Shown: positions 15,802-24,547 of the stretch, piece by piece
Position numbering within the stretch: the first letter of the stretch is position 1
Layout: every line of letters begins with the position of its first letter
From: Bradyrhizobium embrapense
GTDB lineage: Bacteria; Pseudomonadota; Alphaproteobacteria; Rhizobiales; Xanthobacteraceae
Reading direction: 5' to 3'
DNA length: 64,000 bases
NCBI RefSeq assembly: GCF_001189235.2
Contig: NZ_LFIP02000003.1
Coordinates: 744,001-808,000, forward strand
Program-made: the position numbers and the translations under genes
The notes under the pieces: generated by a model
The model's database searches: none
Told to the model about the DNA's origin: nothing
Seen by the model: the letters and a program-made list of their open reading frames with translations, nothing else

Positions 15802-17001
15802 ATGCATCAAGGACGCCATTTCCTGCAGATTCCGGGACCGAGCCCGGTTCCGGATCGCATTCTGCGCGCGATGGACATGCCGGTCATCGACCACCGCAGC
15901 GCGGAGTTTGCCGAGCTCGGTCGCACGGTGCTCGAGGGCAGCGCCAAGATCTTCCAGACCGCAGGCCCGGTGGTGATCTTCCCGTCGTCGGGCACCGGCG
16001 CCTGGGAAGCTGCGATCGTCAACACGCTGTCGCCCGGGGACAAGGTCCTGATGGTCGAGACCGGTCACTTCGCCACGTTGTGGCGGCAGCTCGCCGGCCG
16101 CTTCGGTATCGAGGTCGAATTCATTGCCGGCGACTGGCGTCGCGGCGCCGACCCGGCGTTGATCGAGGCAAGGCTTGCCGCGGACACCGCGCACAGCATC
16201 AAGGCGGTGATGGTCGTCCACAACGAGACCTCGACCGGCGCGACCAGCCGGATCGCCGACATCCGTGCCGCGATCGACCGCACCAACCATCCGGCGCTCC
16301 TGATGGTCGACACCATTTCATCGCTGGGCTCGGTCGACTACCGGCACGACGAGTGGAAGGTCGATGTCAGCGTCAGCTGCTCGCAGAAGGGTTTCATGCT
16401 GCCGCCCGGCCTCGGCTTCAACGCGATCTCGGAAAAGGCCCGCGCCGCGTCCCGCAGCAACAAGATGCCGCGCTCCTATTTCGATTGGGAGGAGATGCTG
16501 AAGCCGAACGCCAAGGGCTTCTTCCCCTATACGCCGGCGACGAACCTGCTCTACGGGCTGCGCGAGGCGATCGCGATGCTGCTGGAAGAGGGGCTCGACA
16601 ACGTGTTTGCCCGCCATCGGCGCCTCGCCGCTGCGACGCGCGCGGCTGTCAATCAATGGGGCCTCGAGAATCTCTGCCAGGAGCCGTCGGAGTTCTCGCC
16701 GGTGCTGACCGCGGTGTTGATGCCGCCCGGCCATGATGCCGACCAATTCCGCAAGGTCGTACTCGACAATTTCAACATGTCGCTCGGTTCAGGCCTGTCG
16801 AAGGTCGCCGGCAAGGTGTTCCGCATCGGTCATCTCGGCGAATGCAACGAGCTGACCTTGCTTGGCGCGCTCACCGGCGTCGAGATGGGGCTGTCGGTTG
16901 CCGGCGTGCCGCATCGTGCGGGCGGCGTCGAGGCGGCGATGCGGCTGCTCGAGCAGCGCGATCAGCGCAACGCGTCGCATCTGAAAGTGGTCGGCACCTA
17001 G
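15802..17001 (+). CDS. Class V aminotransferase, serine-glyoxylate type (copy 1)
   Basis: This 399-aa PLP enzyme is of the serine-glyoxylate/alanine-glyoxylate aminotransferase family, expected to transfer an amino group to glyoxylate. GRHFLQIPGPSPVPDRILRA at the N-terminus, FPSSGTGAWEAAI for phosphate binding, VVHNETSTGA, DTISSLG and SCSQKGFMLPPG with Lys196 as the PLP lysine are all intact. GGGAGG lies five bases before the ATG, which decides the start. The gene precedes an MFS carrier and a close paralogue. Related enzymes act in the serine cycle, photorespiration-like pathways and the beta-hydroxyaspartate cycle; no other genes of those pathways are next to it. Confidence 0.9.
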   Translation: MHQGRHFLQIPGPSPVPDRILRAMDMPVIDHRSAEFAELGRTVLEGSAKIFQTAGPVVIFPSSGTGAWEAAIVNTLSPGDKVLMVETGHFATLWRQLAGRFGIEVEFIAGDWRRGADPALIEARLAADTAHSIKAVMVVHNETSTGATSRIADIRAAIDRTNHPALLMVDTISSLGSVDYRHDEWKVDVSVSCSQKGFMLPPGLGFNAISEKARAASRSNKMPRSYFDWEEMLKPNAKGFFPYTPATNLLYGLREAIAMLLEEGLDNVFARHRRLAAATRAAVNQWGLENLCQEPSEFSPVLTAVLMPPGHDADQFRKVVLDNFNMSLGSGLSKVAGKVFRIGHLGECNELTLLGALTGVEMGLSVAGVPHRAGGVEAAMRLLEQRDQRNASHLKVVGT

Positions 17002-17045
17002 CGACCAACAACCAAGAAAATCGCGGATCAGGGAAGGGGAGGGAT

Positions 17046-18329
17046 ATGAGGCTTCGGTTCAAGGCCACCCATGTCGTGTTGGCCATGCTCTGCGTGATGT
17101 ATTTCATCACCTATGTGGACCGCGTCAACATCGGCACCGCGGCCAGCGAGATCCAGAAGGAACTCGGTCTGTCGAACACCGAGCTCGGCCTGGTGTTCTC
17201 CGCCTTCGCCTATCCGTATCTGCTGTTCCAGGTGATCGGCGGCTGGGTCGGCGATCGCTTCGGGCCACGTCAGACCTTGTTCTGGTGCGGCATGATATGG
17301 GCCGCGGCGACCATCATGACCGGCTTTGTCCACGGACTCGCCGCGCTGTTCATCGCACGCTTCGCGCTCGGCTTCGGCGAAGGCGCGACGTTCCCGACCG
17401 CGACGCGCGCCATGCAGTACTGGACGCCGGCGAACCGCCGCGGCTTCGCGCAAGGCCTGACCCACGCGTTCGCACGTCTCGGCAACGCGGTGACCCCGCC
17501 GGTGGTCGCGCTCCTGATCCTCTGGCTGACCTGGCGCGGCGCCTTCGTCGCGCTTGGCATCGTCAGTCTCATCTGGGGCGTCGCATGGGTCTGGTACTTC
17601 CGCAACGAGCCGGCCGACCACGGCTCCATCACTACGGCCGAGCTTGCGACCTTGCCGCCGCGGCCGAAAGGCGAGCGGCCGAAGGTGCCGTGGGGCCCGC
17701 TGTTGCAGCGGATGTGGCCGGTGACGCTGACCTACTTCTGCTACGGCTGGTGCCTGTGGCTCTACCTCAATTGGCTGCCGCTGTTCTTCAAGAACAACTA
17801 CAGCCTCGATCTGAAGAACTCGGCGCTGTTCGCATCCGGCGTGTTCTTTGCCGGCGTCGTCGGCGACAGCATCGGCGGCGTGATCTCCGACCGCATCCTC
17901 GAACGGTCAGGCAATGTGCGGCTGGCGCGGCTCAGCGTCACGATCGTGGGATTTGCGGGCGCGCTGCTGTCGCTGATGCCGATCCTGTTCGTTCACGACA
18001 TCACCGTGGTCGCGCTCTGCCTGTCGGCTGGCTTCTTCTGTGCCGAACTGGTGATCGGCCCGATGTGGTCGATTCCGATGGACATCGCGCCGAAATATTC
18101 CGGCACCGCGGCCGGGCTCATGAACACCGGCTCGGCGTTTGCGGCGATCGTCTCGCCGCTGGTTGCCGGCTTCGTCATCGACGCCACCGGCAACTGGTAC
18201 CTGCCGTTCCTGATGTCGATGGCCCTCTTGCTGGTCGGTGGTTTCTCGGCGTTCCTGATGCACCCCGAGCGGCCGTTCGAGGAGGGTAGCGAACCGTTGG
18301 TATCGGGCAAGGTGTTGGCCGCCGAATGA
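17046..18329 (+). CDS. MFS transporter, anion:cation symporter type
   Basis: This 427-aa inner-membrane carrier has about 12 helices. It shows the MFS motif between helices 2 and 3 (GGWVGDRFGPRQ) and the ACS-family start VMYFITYVDRVNIGTA typical of hexuronate, galactonate, phthalate and tartrate carriers. SD-like GGGGAGGGAT precedes the ATG at 17046, 44 bases after the first aminotransferase gene, so the two are probably cotranscribed. It likely imports an organic acid used by the neighbouring aminotransferases or dehydrogenase. The substrate cannot be told. Confidence 0.9.
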   Translation: MRLRFKATHVVLAMLCVMYFITYVDRVNIGTAASEIQKELGLSNTELGLVFSAFAYPYLLFQVIGGWVGDRFGPRQTLFWCGMIWAAATIMTGFVHGLAALFIARFALGFGEGATFPTATRAMQYWTPANRRGFAQGLTHAFARLGNAVTPPVVALLILWLTWRGAFVALGIVSLIWGVAWVWYFRNEPADHGSITTAELATLPPRPKGERPKVPWGPLLQRMWPVTLTYFCYGWCLWLYLNWLPLFFKNNYSLDLKNSALFASGVFFAGVVGDSIGGVISDRILERSGNVRLARLSVTIVGFAGALLSLMPILFVHDITVVALCLSAGFFCAELVIGPMWSIPMDIAPKYSGTAAGLMNTGSAFAAIVSPLVAGFVIDATGNWYLPFLMSMALLLVGGFSAFLMHPERPFEEGSEPLVSGKVLAAE

Positions 18330-18458
18330 GCGGCCGCCGGCCCCGGCGGAGCGCCGTCAGATATGCATGACGGCCCCCCGCCGGCCCTGGGACAAACCCG
18401 GCGAATAGTGATATGCGAGCGCCTTACCAAGACCAAGGCAAGACCGGGAAAGACGCTC

Positions 18459-19655
18459 ATGACCGTGCATACTGGAAGGCATTTTCTGCAGATTCCGGGA
18501 CCGACCAACGTGCCGGACAGGGTCTTGCGGGCCATGGATATGCCGACCATGGACCATCGCGGTGCCGAATTCGCCGAGATCGGCTTTGCCGTGATGTCGG
18601 CGATGCAGCGGGTGTTCCGCACCAAGCAGCCCGTGATCATCTATCCCTCGTCGGGGACCGGCGCCTGGGAGGCTGCGATCGTCAACACGCTGCAGCCGGG
18701 CGACAAGGTCCTGATGTGCGAGACCGGGCAATTCGCGGTGCTGTGGCACGGCATCGCCGACAAGTTCAAGCTCGACGTCGATTTCATCCCGGGCGACTGG
18801 CGCCATGGCGCCGACCTCGAGCAGATCGAGGCGCGGCTCGCCGCCGACAAGGCGCACAAGATCAAGGCCGTCTGCGTGGTCCATAACGAGACCTCGACCG
18901 CCTGCGTCACCTATCCGCTCAACGTCCGCAAGATCCTCGACACGCTGAAGCATCCGGCGCTCTTGATGGTCGACACCATCTCCGGCCTCGGCTCGCTCGA
19001 ATATGAGCACGATGCCTGGGGCATCGACGTCTCGATCGCCGGCTCCCAGAAGGGCCTGATGCTGCCGCCCGGCCTCGGCTTCAACGCGGTGTCGGAGAAG
19101 GCGCTTGCGGTGGCCAAGGCCAATCCCGGGATGCGCTCCTATTGGGACTGGCAGGAGGTCATCAACATCAACAAGGCCGGCACCTGGCCGTATACCCCCG
19201 CCACCAACCTGCTGTTCGGCCTGCGCGAGGCCGTGAAGATGCTGGAGGAGGAGGGGCTGGACAACGTCTTCGCCCGCCACAAGCGCCACAGCGAAGCGAC
19301 GCGCGCCGCGATCAAGGTCTGGGGTCTGGAGACGCAGTGTCAGGAGCAGGGCGCGCATTCGCCGGCGCTGACCGCGGTGCGGGTGCCCGACGGCCACGAC
19401 GCCGACCACTTCCGCAAGGTCGTGCTGGAAAATTTCGACATGTCGCTCGGCACCGGCCTCAACAAGGTCAAGGGCAAGGTGTTCCGGATCGGACACATCG
19501 GCCACTTCAACGATTTGATGCTGATGGGCACGCTGTCTGGCGTCGAGATGGGTCTCGATCTGGCCAAGGTTCCGCATCGCAGCGGCGGTGTGCTGGCGGC
19601 GATGGAAGTTCTGAAGGGACGTGACGCCGCGCAGGCGTCGAAAGCCGTTGCTTGA
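18459..19655 (+). CDS. Class V aminotransferase, serine-glyoxylate type (copy 2)
   Basis: This 398-aa paralogue of the gene at 15802 has the same sequence blocks: GRHFLQIPGPTNVPDRVLRA, YPSSGTGAWEAAIVNTL, VVHNETSTACVTYP, DTISGLGSLEYEHDAW and AGSQKGLMLPPG with PLP Lys198. The two copies differ near the active site (STGATSR against STACVTY, SSLGSVDY against SGLGSLEY). They may therefore have different amino donors rather than being simple duplicates. I start at the ATG at 18459, equivalent to the start of copy 1; a longer frame has no support. It is followed 45 bases later by an enoyl-CoA hydratase gene. Confidence 0.9.
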   Translation: MTVHTGRHFLQIPGPTNVPDRVLRAMDMPTMDHRGAEFAEIGFAVMSAMQRVFRTKQPVIIYPSSGTGAWEAAIVNTLQPGDKVLMCETGQFAVLWHGIADKFKLDVDFIPGDWRHGADLEQIEARLAADKAHKIKAVCVVHNETSTACVTYPLNVRKILDTLKHPALLMVDTISGLGSLEYEHDAWGIDVSIAGSQKGLMLPPGLGFNAVSEKALAVAKANPGMRSYWDWQEVININKAGTWPYTPATNLLFGLREAVKMLEEEGLDNVFARHKRHSEATRAAIKVWGLETQCQEQGAHSPALTAVRVPDGHDADHFRKVVLENFDMSLGTGLNKVKGKVFRIGHIGHFNDLMLMGTLSGVEMGLDLAKVPHRSGGVLAAMEVLKGRDAAQASKAVA

Positions 19656-19700
19656 ATGGGCTGCCCAAAACCTGATCGCAAACAACAGAAGGAGCGAGAC

Positions 19701-20498
19701 ATGAACGCGCCCGTCGCACCGACCGAAGACCTGATCTACTCCGTCGCGGACGGGATCGCGCGCATCACGTTCAACCGGCCGCAGGCCCGCAACGCGCTGA
19801 CCTTTGCGATGTACGAGCAGATGGCCGCGATCTGCGAGAACATCAATCAGGATCATTCCATCAAGGCGCTGATCCTGACCGGGGCCGGTGACAAGGCGTT
19901 CGCCTCCGGCACCGACATCTCGCAATTCCGCGCGTTCAAGACCGCGCAGGATGCGCTGGACTACGAGGCGCGGATCGACCGCGTGCTGGGGACGCTCGAA
20001 CAGTGCCGCGTGCCCGTCATTGCGGCGATCGCAGGTGCGTGCACCGGCGGCGGCGCCGGCATTGCCGCATGCTGCGATATCCGCATCGGCACCGAGGCGA
20101 CGCGGATCGGCTTCCCGATCGCACGCACGCTCGGCAACTGTCTGTCGATGTCCAACATCTCGCGGCTGGTCTCGCTGATCGGTCCGGCGCGGACCAAGGA
20201 CCTGATCTTCAAGGCGCGCCTGGTCGAGGCGCCGGAAGCGCTGGCGCTCGGCCTCTTGAACGAGGTCGTCCCCGACGTGGAGACGCTGCAGCGCCGCGCC
20301 ACCGAGACCGCGCAACTCGTCGCCGGCCATGCGCCGATCACGCTCGAAGTCACCAAGGAGGCAGTGCGCCGCATCCGCCGCACGCTGTCGCGCGACGAGG
20401 GCGAAGACCTGATCCTGCGCGCCTATATGAGCGAAGACTTCCGCGAGGGCATGGACGCTTTCCTCAACAAGCGCGCGCCGAACTTCAAGGGCAAGTAA
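19701..20498 (+). CDS. Enoyl-CoA hydratase/isomerase family protein
   Basis: This 265-aa crotonase-fold enzyme shows NRPQARNALTFAMYEQM, GAGDKAFASGTDISQF and GACTGGGAGIAACCDIRIG, which form the oxyanion hole, and ends RAPNFKGK. AAGGAG precedes the ATG at 19701. A glutamate position usual in hydratases is not obvious in the FPIARTLGNCLSMSN stretch, so it could be an isomerase or a hydrolase rather than a hydratase. It follows the second aminotransferase closely and is likely in the same operon. A hairpin repeat lies about 70 bases after its stop. Confidence 0.88.
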   Translation: MNAPVAPTEDLIYSVADGIARITFNRPQARNALTFAMYEQMAAICENINQDHSIKALILTGAGDKAFASGTDISQFRAFKTAQDALDYEARIDRVLGTLEQCRVPVIAAIAGACTGGGAGIAACCDIRIGTEATRIGFPIARTLGNCLSMSNISRLVSLIGPARTKDLIFKARLVEAPEALALGLLNEVVPDVETLQRRATETAQLVAGHAPITLEVTKEAVRRIRRTLSRDEGEDLILRAYMSEDFREGMDAFLNKRAPNFKGK

Positions 20499-20569
20499 CG
20501 GCTCGGCTGCGGGTCGGCTACGCGGGCTCTTTCTGTCGTCATTCCGGGGCGCGCTATGCCCCAACCACC

Positions 20570-20636
20570 GCTGTCATCGCCGGGCTTGACCGGGCGTATC
20601 CGCCTAGATCGCCCGGTCAAGCCGGGCGATGACAGC
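20570..20636. repeat. Palindromic intergenic repeat, possible transcription barrier
   Basis: GCTGTCATCGCCGGGCTTGA followed by CCGGGCG pairs with CGCCCGGTCAAGCCGGGCGA followed by TGACAGC, one mismatch over about 26 bp with a 13-base loop. This form (gtcatcgcccggcttgaccgggcgat) is, by recall, one of the commonest Bradyrhizobium repeats. It sits between the enoyl-CoA hydratase stop and the tctC gene. The 298 bases here hold no gene. Confidence 0.7.
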
Positions 20637-20796
20637 GTTTGTCAATGCGAGCAGAGCGAAGCACCCACCTCATTCCAAAGTCATAGGTCATGCGGCAGTT
20701 CGGCGGCTTGAACTCACCTGCATTCTCGGCACAATGATACGAACCCGCCACCTCGACGGTTTTGCCAAGCCGAACAAATAGATAGGGAAGAAGAAC

Positions 20797-21783
20797 GTGG
20801 GACAGATTGTGAAAGCCACGGCTACCATCGCGGCCTTGCTGATGAGCGCGCCGGCGTTTGCCGGCTGGGAGCCGAGCAAGCCGGTCGAGATCGTGGTTGC
20901 GGCCGGCGCCGGTGGTGCTTCCGACCAGATGGCGCGCATGATGCAGGCGGCGATCCAGAAGAACAATCTGATGAAGCAGCCGATGGTGGTGTCGCTGAAG
21001 GGCGGCGCGTCGGGTGCGGAAGCGCTGATGTACATGAAGTCCAGCGAGGGCGATCCCAACAAGGTGCTGATCGCCTATTCGCTGATCTATATGCTGCCGC
21101 TGTCGGCCAAGATTCCGTTCAACTGGCGCGACCTCACACCGGTGTCGGTGATCGCGCTCGACCAGTTCGTGCTGTGGGACAATGCCAACGGCCCGAAGAC
21201 CGTGAAGGAGTTCATCGATGCTGCGAAGGCGGCGAGCGCGCCGTTCAAGATGGGCGGCACCGGCTCCAAGCGCGAGGATCACGTGCTGACCGTGTTCATG
21301 GAGCAGAAGACCGGCGCGAAATTCTCCTATCTGCCCTACAAGTCGGGCGGCGAGGCCGCGACCCAGCTGGTCGGCGGCCACACCGAGTCCAACGTCAACA
21401 ATCCGAGCGAGAACCTCGAGGTCTGGCGCGCCGGCCAGGTCCGCGCGCTCTGCGTGTTCGACAAGGAGCGGATTTCCTACAAGACCAACGTCACCGACAC
21501 GCAATCCTGGAACGATATCCCGACCTGCAGGGAAGAGGGGCTGGACGTGCAGTATCTGATGCTGCGCGCGATGTTCCTGCCGGGCAAGGTCACGCAGGAG
21601 CAGCAGGCGTTCTATGTCGACCTGTTCCAGAAGGTGACGCAGACTGCTGAATACAAGGACTACATGGAGAAGCAGGCCTTGAAGCCGATCTTCCTCACCG
21701 GCAAGGATATGGTTGAGTTCCTCGAGGATGACGACAAGCAGAATGCCTCGCTGATGAACGCGGCGGGCTTCGTCGCGAAATAG
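20797..21783 (+). CDS. tctC: Tripartite tricarboxylate transporter substrate-binding protein (TctC/Bug)
   Basis: This 328-aa periplasmic receptor of a TTT-type transporter has a signal peptide (ATIAALLMSAPAFA, cut before GWEPSKP). The mature start KPVEIVVAAGAGGASDQMAR matches the Bug family, whose first loop binds carboxylate groups. Later blocks are FNWRDLTPVSVIALDQFVLW and LPYKSGGEAATQLVGGHTES. The start codon is GTG at 20797, after GGGAAGAAGAAC. Its membrane partners tctB and tctA are 2.2 kb downstream, separated by mtnP and mtnA, all on the same strand. Known Bug ligands are citrate, dicarboxylates, amides and similar; this one is unknown. Confidence 0.9.
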   Translation: MGQIVKATATIAALLMSAPAFAGWEPSKPVEIVVAAGAGGASDQMARMMQAAIQKNNLMKQPMVVSLKGGASGAEALMYMKSSEGDPNKVLIAYSLIYMLPLSAKIPFNWRDLTPVSVIALDQFVLWDNANGPKTVKEFIDAAKAASAPFKMGGTGSKREDHVLTVFMEQKTGAKFSYLPYKSGGEAATQLVGGHTESNVNNPSENLEVWRAGQVRALCVFDKERISYKTNVTDTQSWNDIPTCREEGLDVQYLMLRAMFLPGKVTQEQQAFYVDLFQKVTQTAEYKDYMEKQALKPIFLTGKDMVEFLEDDDKQNASLMNAAGFVAK

Positions 21784-21831
21784 CGGTCGCGGTTTGCTTA
21801 CCCTCTCGCCTGAATCGGCTTGCAAGCGGCA

Positions 21832-21855
21832 GCGGCGCAGTGATTATTGCGCCGC
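21832..21855 (+). promoter_or_regulatory. GC-rich hairpin between tctC and mtnP
   Basis: GCGGCGCA, loop GTGATTAT, then TGCGCCGC form a perfect 8-bp stem 48 bases after the tctC stop and 78 bases before the mtnP start. There is no T-run, so it is not a standard terminator. It could protect the tctC mRNA 3' end, giving more binding protein than downstream products, as is common in transporter operons. Function inferred. Confidence 0.4.
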
Positions 21856-21933
21856 AGTATGGCCGAACGTCCGGCGAGCCCGATCGGGCTGGGTCACCCC
21901 TCCGTCGCCGTTACGGGACCGCAAGGAGCGATC

Positions 21934-22809
21934 ATGACCAAAGCCGTTCTCGGGATCATCGGCGGATCCGGCATCTACGATCTGCCGGGACTGGAAAATG
22001 TCCGCGAGGAGGCGATCGCGAGTCCCTGGGGCGAACCGTCCGCGCCGCTGCGCCGTGGCGAGATGGCGGGATTGCCGATCGTGTTCCTGCCGCGACACGG
22101 CCAGGGGCATGCGCTGTCGCCGTCCGACATCAATTATCGCGCCAATATCGATGTCCTCAAGCGATCGGGGGTCACCGACCTGGTGGCGCTGTCGGCGTGC
22201 GGTTCGTTCAAGGAGGAGCTGCCGCCGGGCACGTTTGTGCTGGTCGATCAGTTCGTCGATCGCACCTACAGGCGCGAGAGCTCGTTCTTCGGCAAAGGCT
22301 GCGTCGCGCATGTGTCGATGGCGCATCCGGTCTCGCCGCTGCTGGTCAAGCATCTCGCCGCCGCGGCCGAAGCCGAAGCCATCGCGTTCGCGCGCGGCGG
22401 CACTTATCTCTGCATGGAAGGGCCGCAATTCTCCTCGCTCGCCGAAAGCCTGACCTACAAGGCGCAGGGCTATTCGGTGATCGGCATGACCAACATGCCC
22501 GAAGCCAAGCTCGCCCGCGAGGCCGAGATCTGCTACGCCAGCGTAGCGATGGTCACCGATTTCGATTGCTGGCATCCGGCGCATGATGCCGTGACGGTGC
22601 AGGATATCATCCGCGTGTTGAATTCGAACGCCGAGAAGGCCAAGGCGCTCGTCGCGCGTCTGGGGCGGGATTTCCCGCGCGAGCATGAGCCTTGTCCGAT
22701 CGGTTCGGATCGCGCGCTGGATACGGCCCTGATCACGGCGCCCGCGGCCCGCGATCCGCAGCTGCTTGCCAGGCTCGATGCCGTCGCCGGAAGGGTGTTA
22801 CGCGCATGA
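21934..22809 (+). CDS. mtnP: S-methyl-5'-thioadenosine phosphorylase
   Basis: This 291-aa phosphorylase cleaves methylthioadenosine to adenine and methylthioribose-1-phosphate, the first step of methionine salvage in bacteria that lack MTA nucleosidase. Family blocks are IIGGSGIYDLPGLE, LPRHGQGHALSPSDINYRAN (phosphate and sugar contacts), ALSACGSFKEELPPG, TYLCMEGPQFSSLAES and the NMPEAKLAREAEICYAS purine-site segment. AAGGAG lies before the ATG at 21934. Its stop overlaps the start of mtnA by ATGA, so the two steps are translationally coupled. The pair lies inside a TTT transporter gene set, which is unusual. Confidence 0.93.
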   Translation: MTKAVLGIIGGSGIYDLPGLENVREEAIASPWGEPSAPLRRGEMAGLPIVFLPRHGQGHALSPSDINYRANIDVLKRSGVTDLVALSACGSFKEELPPGTFVLVDQFVDRTYRRESSFFGKGCVAHVSMAHPVSPLLVKHLAAAAEAEAIAFARGGTYLCMEGPQFSSLAESLTYKAQGYSVIGMTNMPEAKLAREAEICYASVAMVTDFDCWHPAHDAVTVQDIIRVLNSNAEKAKALVARLGRDFPREHEPCPIGSDRALDTALITAPAARDPQLLARLDAVAGRVLRA

Positions 22810-23906
22810 AAGTCGATGGACGCCATTTCCGCAGCATCTGGCTCGAGCCCGACGGCTGGTCGGTCGGCGCGATCGATCAGCGCCGGCTGCCGCATGAGTT
22901 TATCATTGCAAAGATCACGACGGCGGACGAGGCCGGCGAGGCGATCAGCTCGATGCTGGTGCGCGGCGCGCCGTTGATTGGCGCGACTGCCGCCTACGGC
23001 ATGGCGCTGGCGATGCGGGCCGATGCCTCCGATGCGGCGCTCGAGCGTACCGGCAAGATGCTGGCCGCGACCCGGCCGACCGCGATCAATCTGAAGTGGG
23101 CTGTTGATGAGATGCAGCGCGCGCTCGCGCCGCTCGCAGCATCAGTCCGCACGGAAGCGGCCTATGCCCGCGCCCGCGAGATCGCCGACGAAGACGTCGA
23201 GATCAACCGCGAGATCGGCCGGCACGGCCTCGGCCTGATCGAAAAAATCGCCGCGACCAAGCAGCCGGGCGAGCCGGTGAACGTCCTGACGCATTGCAAT
23301 GCCGGCTGGCTTGCAACCGTCGATTGGGGAACGGCGACCTCACCAATCTACCAGGCGCATGATCGCGGCATTGCGGTCCATGTCTGGGTCGACGAGACGC
23401 GGCCGCGCAATCAGGGCGCTTCGCTCACCGCCTGGGAACTCGGTCACCACGGCGTGCCGCACACCGTGATCCCCGACAACACCGGCGGCCATCTGATGCA
23501 GCATCGCATGGTGGACCTTGCGATCGTCGGCACCGACCGCGTCGCCGCCAATGGCGACGTCTGCAACAAGATCGGGACCTATCTGAAGGCGCTCGCGGCA
23601 CACGACAACGGCGTGCCGTTCTATGTCGCGCTGCCGTCGCCGACCATCGACTTTCGTATCGATGATGGCATCAAACAGATTCCGATCGAGCAACGCGCGG
23701 CCAGCGAGGTAACGCACCTCACCGGGAAGACGGCGGATGGACGGATCGAGACCGTCCGCGTGGTTCCGGACGGCTCAACCGTTGCCAATTTCGGCTTCGA
23801 TGTCACGCCGGCGCGTCTGGTGACGGGGTTGATCACCGAGCGCGGCGTGCTCGCCGCTAATCGCGCTGCACTTGCGAGCGCCTTTCCCGAACGTTGCGGG
23901 CGTTAG
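22806..23906 (+). CDS. mtnA: S-methyl-5-thioribose-1-phosphate isomerase
   Basis: This 366-aa isomerase converts methylthioribose-1-phosphate to methylthioribulose-1-phosphate. The family's catalytic cysteine sits in THCNAGWLAT and the catalytic aspartate in VGTDRVAANGDVCNKIGT. MLVRGAPLIGATAAYG at the N-terminus and PSPTIDF near the C-terminus also match. The start ATG overlaps the mtnP stop (ATGA). None of the later salvage genes (mtnB, mtnC, mtnD or a RuBisCO-like mtnW) lies in the window. The sugar phosphate must be processed elsewhere, for example by enzymes of the DHAP-shunt or MTA-isoprenoid type. Confidence 0.94.
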   Translation: MKVDGRHFRSIWLEPDGWSVGAIDQRRLPHEFIIAKITTADEAGEAISSMLVRGAPLIGATAAYGMALAMRADASDAALERTGKMLAATRPTAINLKWAVDEMQRALAPLAASVRTEAAYARAREIADEDVEINREIGRHGLGLIEKIAATKQPGEPVNVLTHCNAGWLATVDWGTATSPIYQAHDRGIAVHVWVDETRPRNQGASLTAWELGHHGVPHTVIPDNTGGHLMQHRMVDLAIVGTDRVAANGDVCNKIGTYLKALAAHDNGVPFYVALPSPTIDFRIDDGIKQIPIEQRAASEVTHLTGKTADGRIETVRVVPDGSTVANFGFDVTPARLVTGLITERGVLAANRAALASAFPERCGR

Positions 23907-23982
23907 CTGAAGGCCGCATTGACGGTGAAAGGTTCAGCACGCTATCCCAATCGTTGCCCTCGCAACCCAGACCGTCCAGTCC

Positions 23983-24525
23983 ATGTCCAATACCGAACTT
24001 GAGATCGTCGTCGACGATCCGACCGCGCCTGAAGAGAACTCGCCCGCCGTCGTCTCTACCGGCGCCGTCGACGTTATCGTTTCGCTGCTGCTGCTCGCGC
24101 TCTCCCTGGTGCTCGGCTGGGATAATTGGCGCACCGGTGCGTCATGGGATTCGACCGGGCCGCAGCCGGGCTATTTTCCGTTCTACCTCTCGGTGATTCT
24201 CGGCGCCGCCAGCCTCTATGGCCTCGGCGCCGCCTTCGTCTCACGCCGGGAAGCTGCCGAAACCTTCGTCACCCGCGCCCAGTTTCGCCGGGTGATGGCG
24301 GTGTTCGTGCCGACCTTCCTGTTTTGCCTCGCCACCCAGTATCTAGGCCTCTACGTCGCGAGCTTTCTGTTGATCGCCGGGTTCATGCGCCTCGTCGGCA
24401 AGATCGCGCTGTGGAAGTCACTCCTCACCGCCTTCATCTTCACCGCCGCGATGTTCGTGACCTTCGACGTCGCCTTCGACGTCATCATGCCGAAGGGCCC
24501 GCTCGAAGCGGCCTTCGGCTACTGA
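23983..24525 (+). CDS. tctB: Tripartite tricarboxylate transporter small permease (TctB)
   Basis: This 180-aa small membrane subunit of a TTT transporter has about four helices (VIVSLLLLALSLVLG, YFPFYLSVILGAASLYG, VMAVFVPTFLFCLATQYLGL and the C-terminal pair). The signature GPQPGYFPFYLS after helix 1 is typical of the TctB family. It is 22 bases upstream of tctA and on the same strand as tctC, mtnP and mtnA, so all five genes are likely one operon. An unusually polar 28-residue N-terminal tail precedes helix 1. Confidence 0.9.
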   Translation: MSNTELEIVVDDPTAPEENSPAVVSTGAVDVIVSLLLLALSLVLGWDNWRTGASWDSTGPQPGYFPFYLSVILGAASLYGLGAAFVSRREAAETFVTRAQFRRVMAVFVPTFLFCLATQYLGLYVASFLLIAGFMRLVGKIALWKSLLTAFIFTAAMFVTFDVAFDVIMPKGPLEAAFGY

Positions 24526-24547
24526 GCTAACCGAGGGATTTCGAGAC

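Noticed and set aside
15802..19655. A beta-hydroxyaspartate cycle (bhcABCD) interpretation of the aminotransferases
   Set aside because: The family is right for BhcA, but no aldolase, dehydratase or iminosuccinate reductase gene is adjacent.
18357..20564. A 735-codon minus-strand frame opposite aminotransferase copy 2 and the enoyl-CoA hydratase
   Set aside because: It spans two genes with intact motifs and ribosome-binding sites on the plus strand, and it runs into an intergenic repeat; composition is typical of an antisense artefact.
21784..21933. A SAM-related riboswitch ahead of mtnP
   Set aside because: Only a simple 8-bp hairpin is visible; the conserved core of SAM riboswitch classes is not recognisable.
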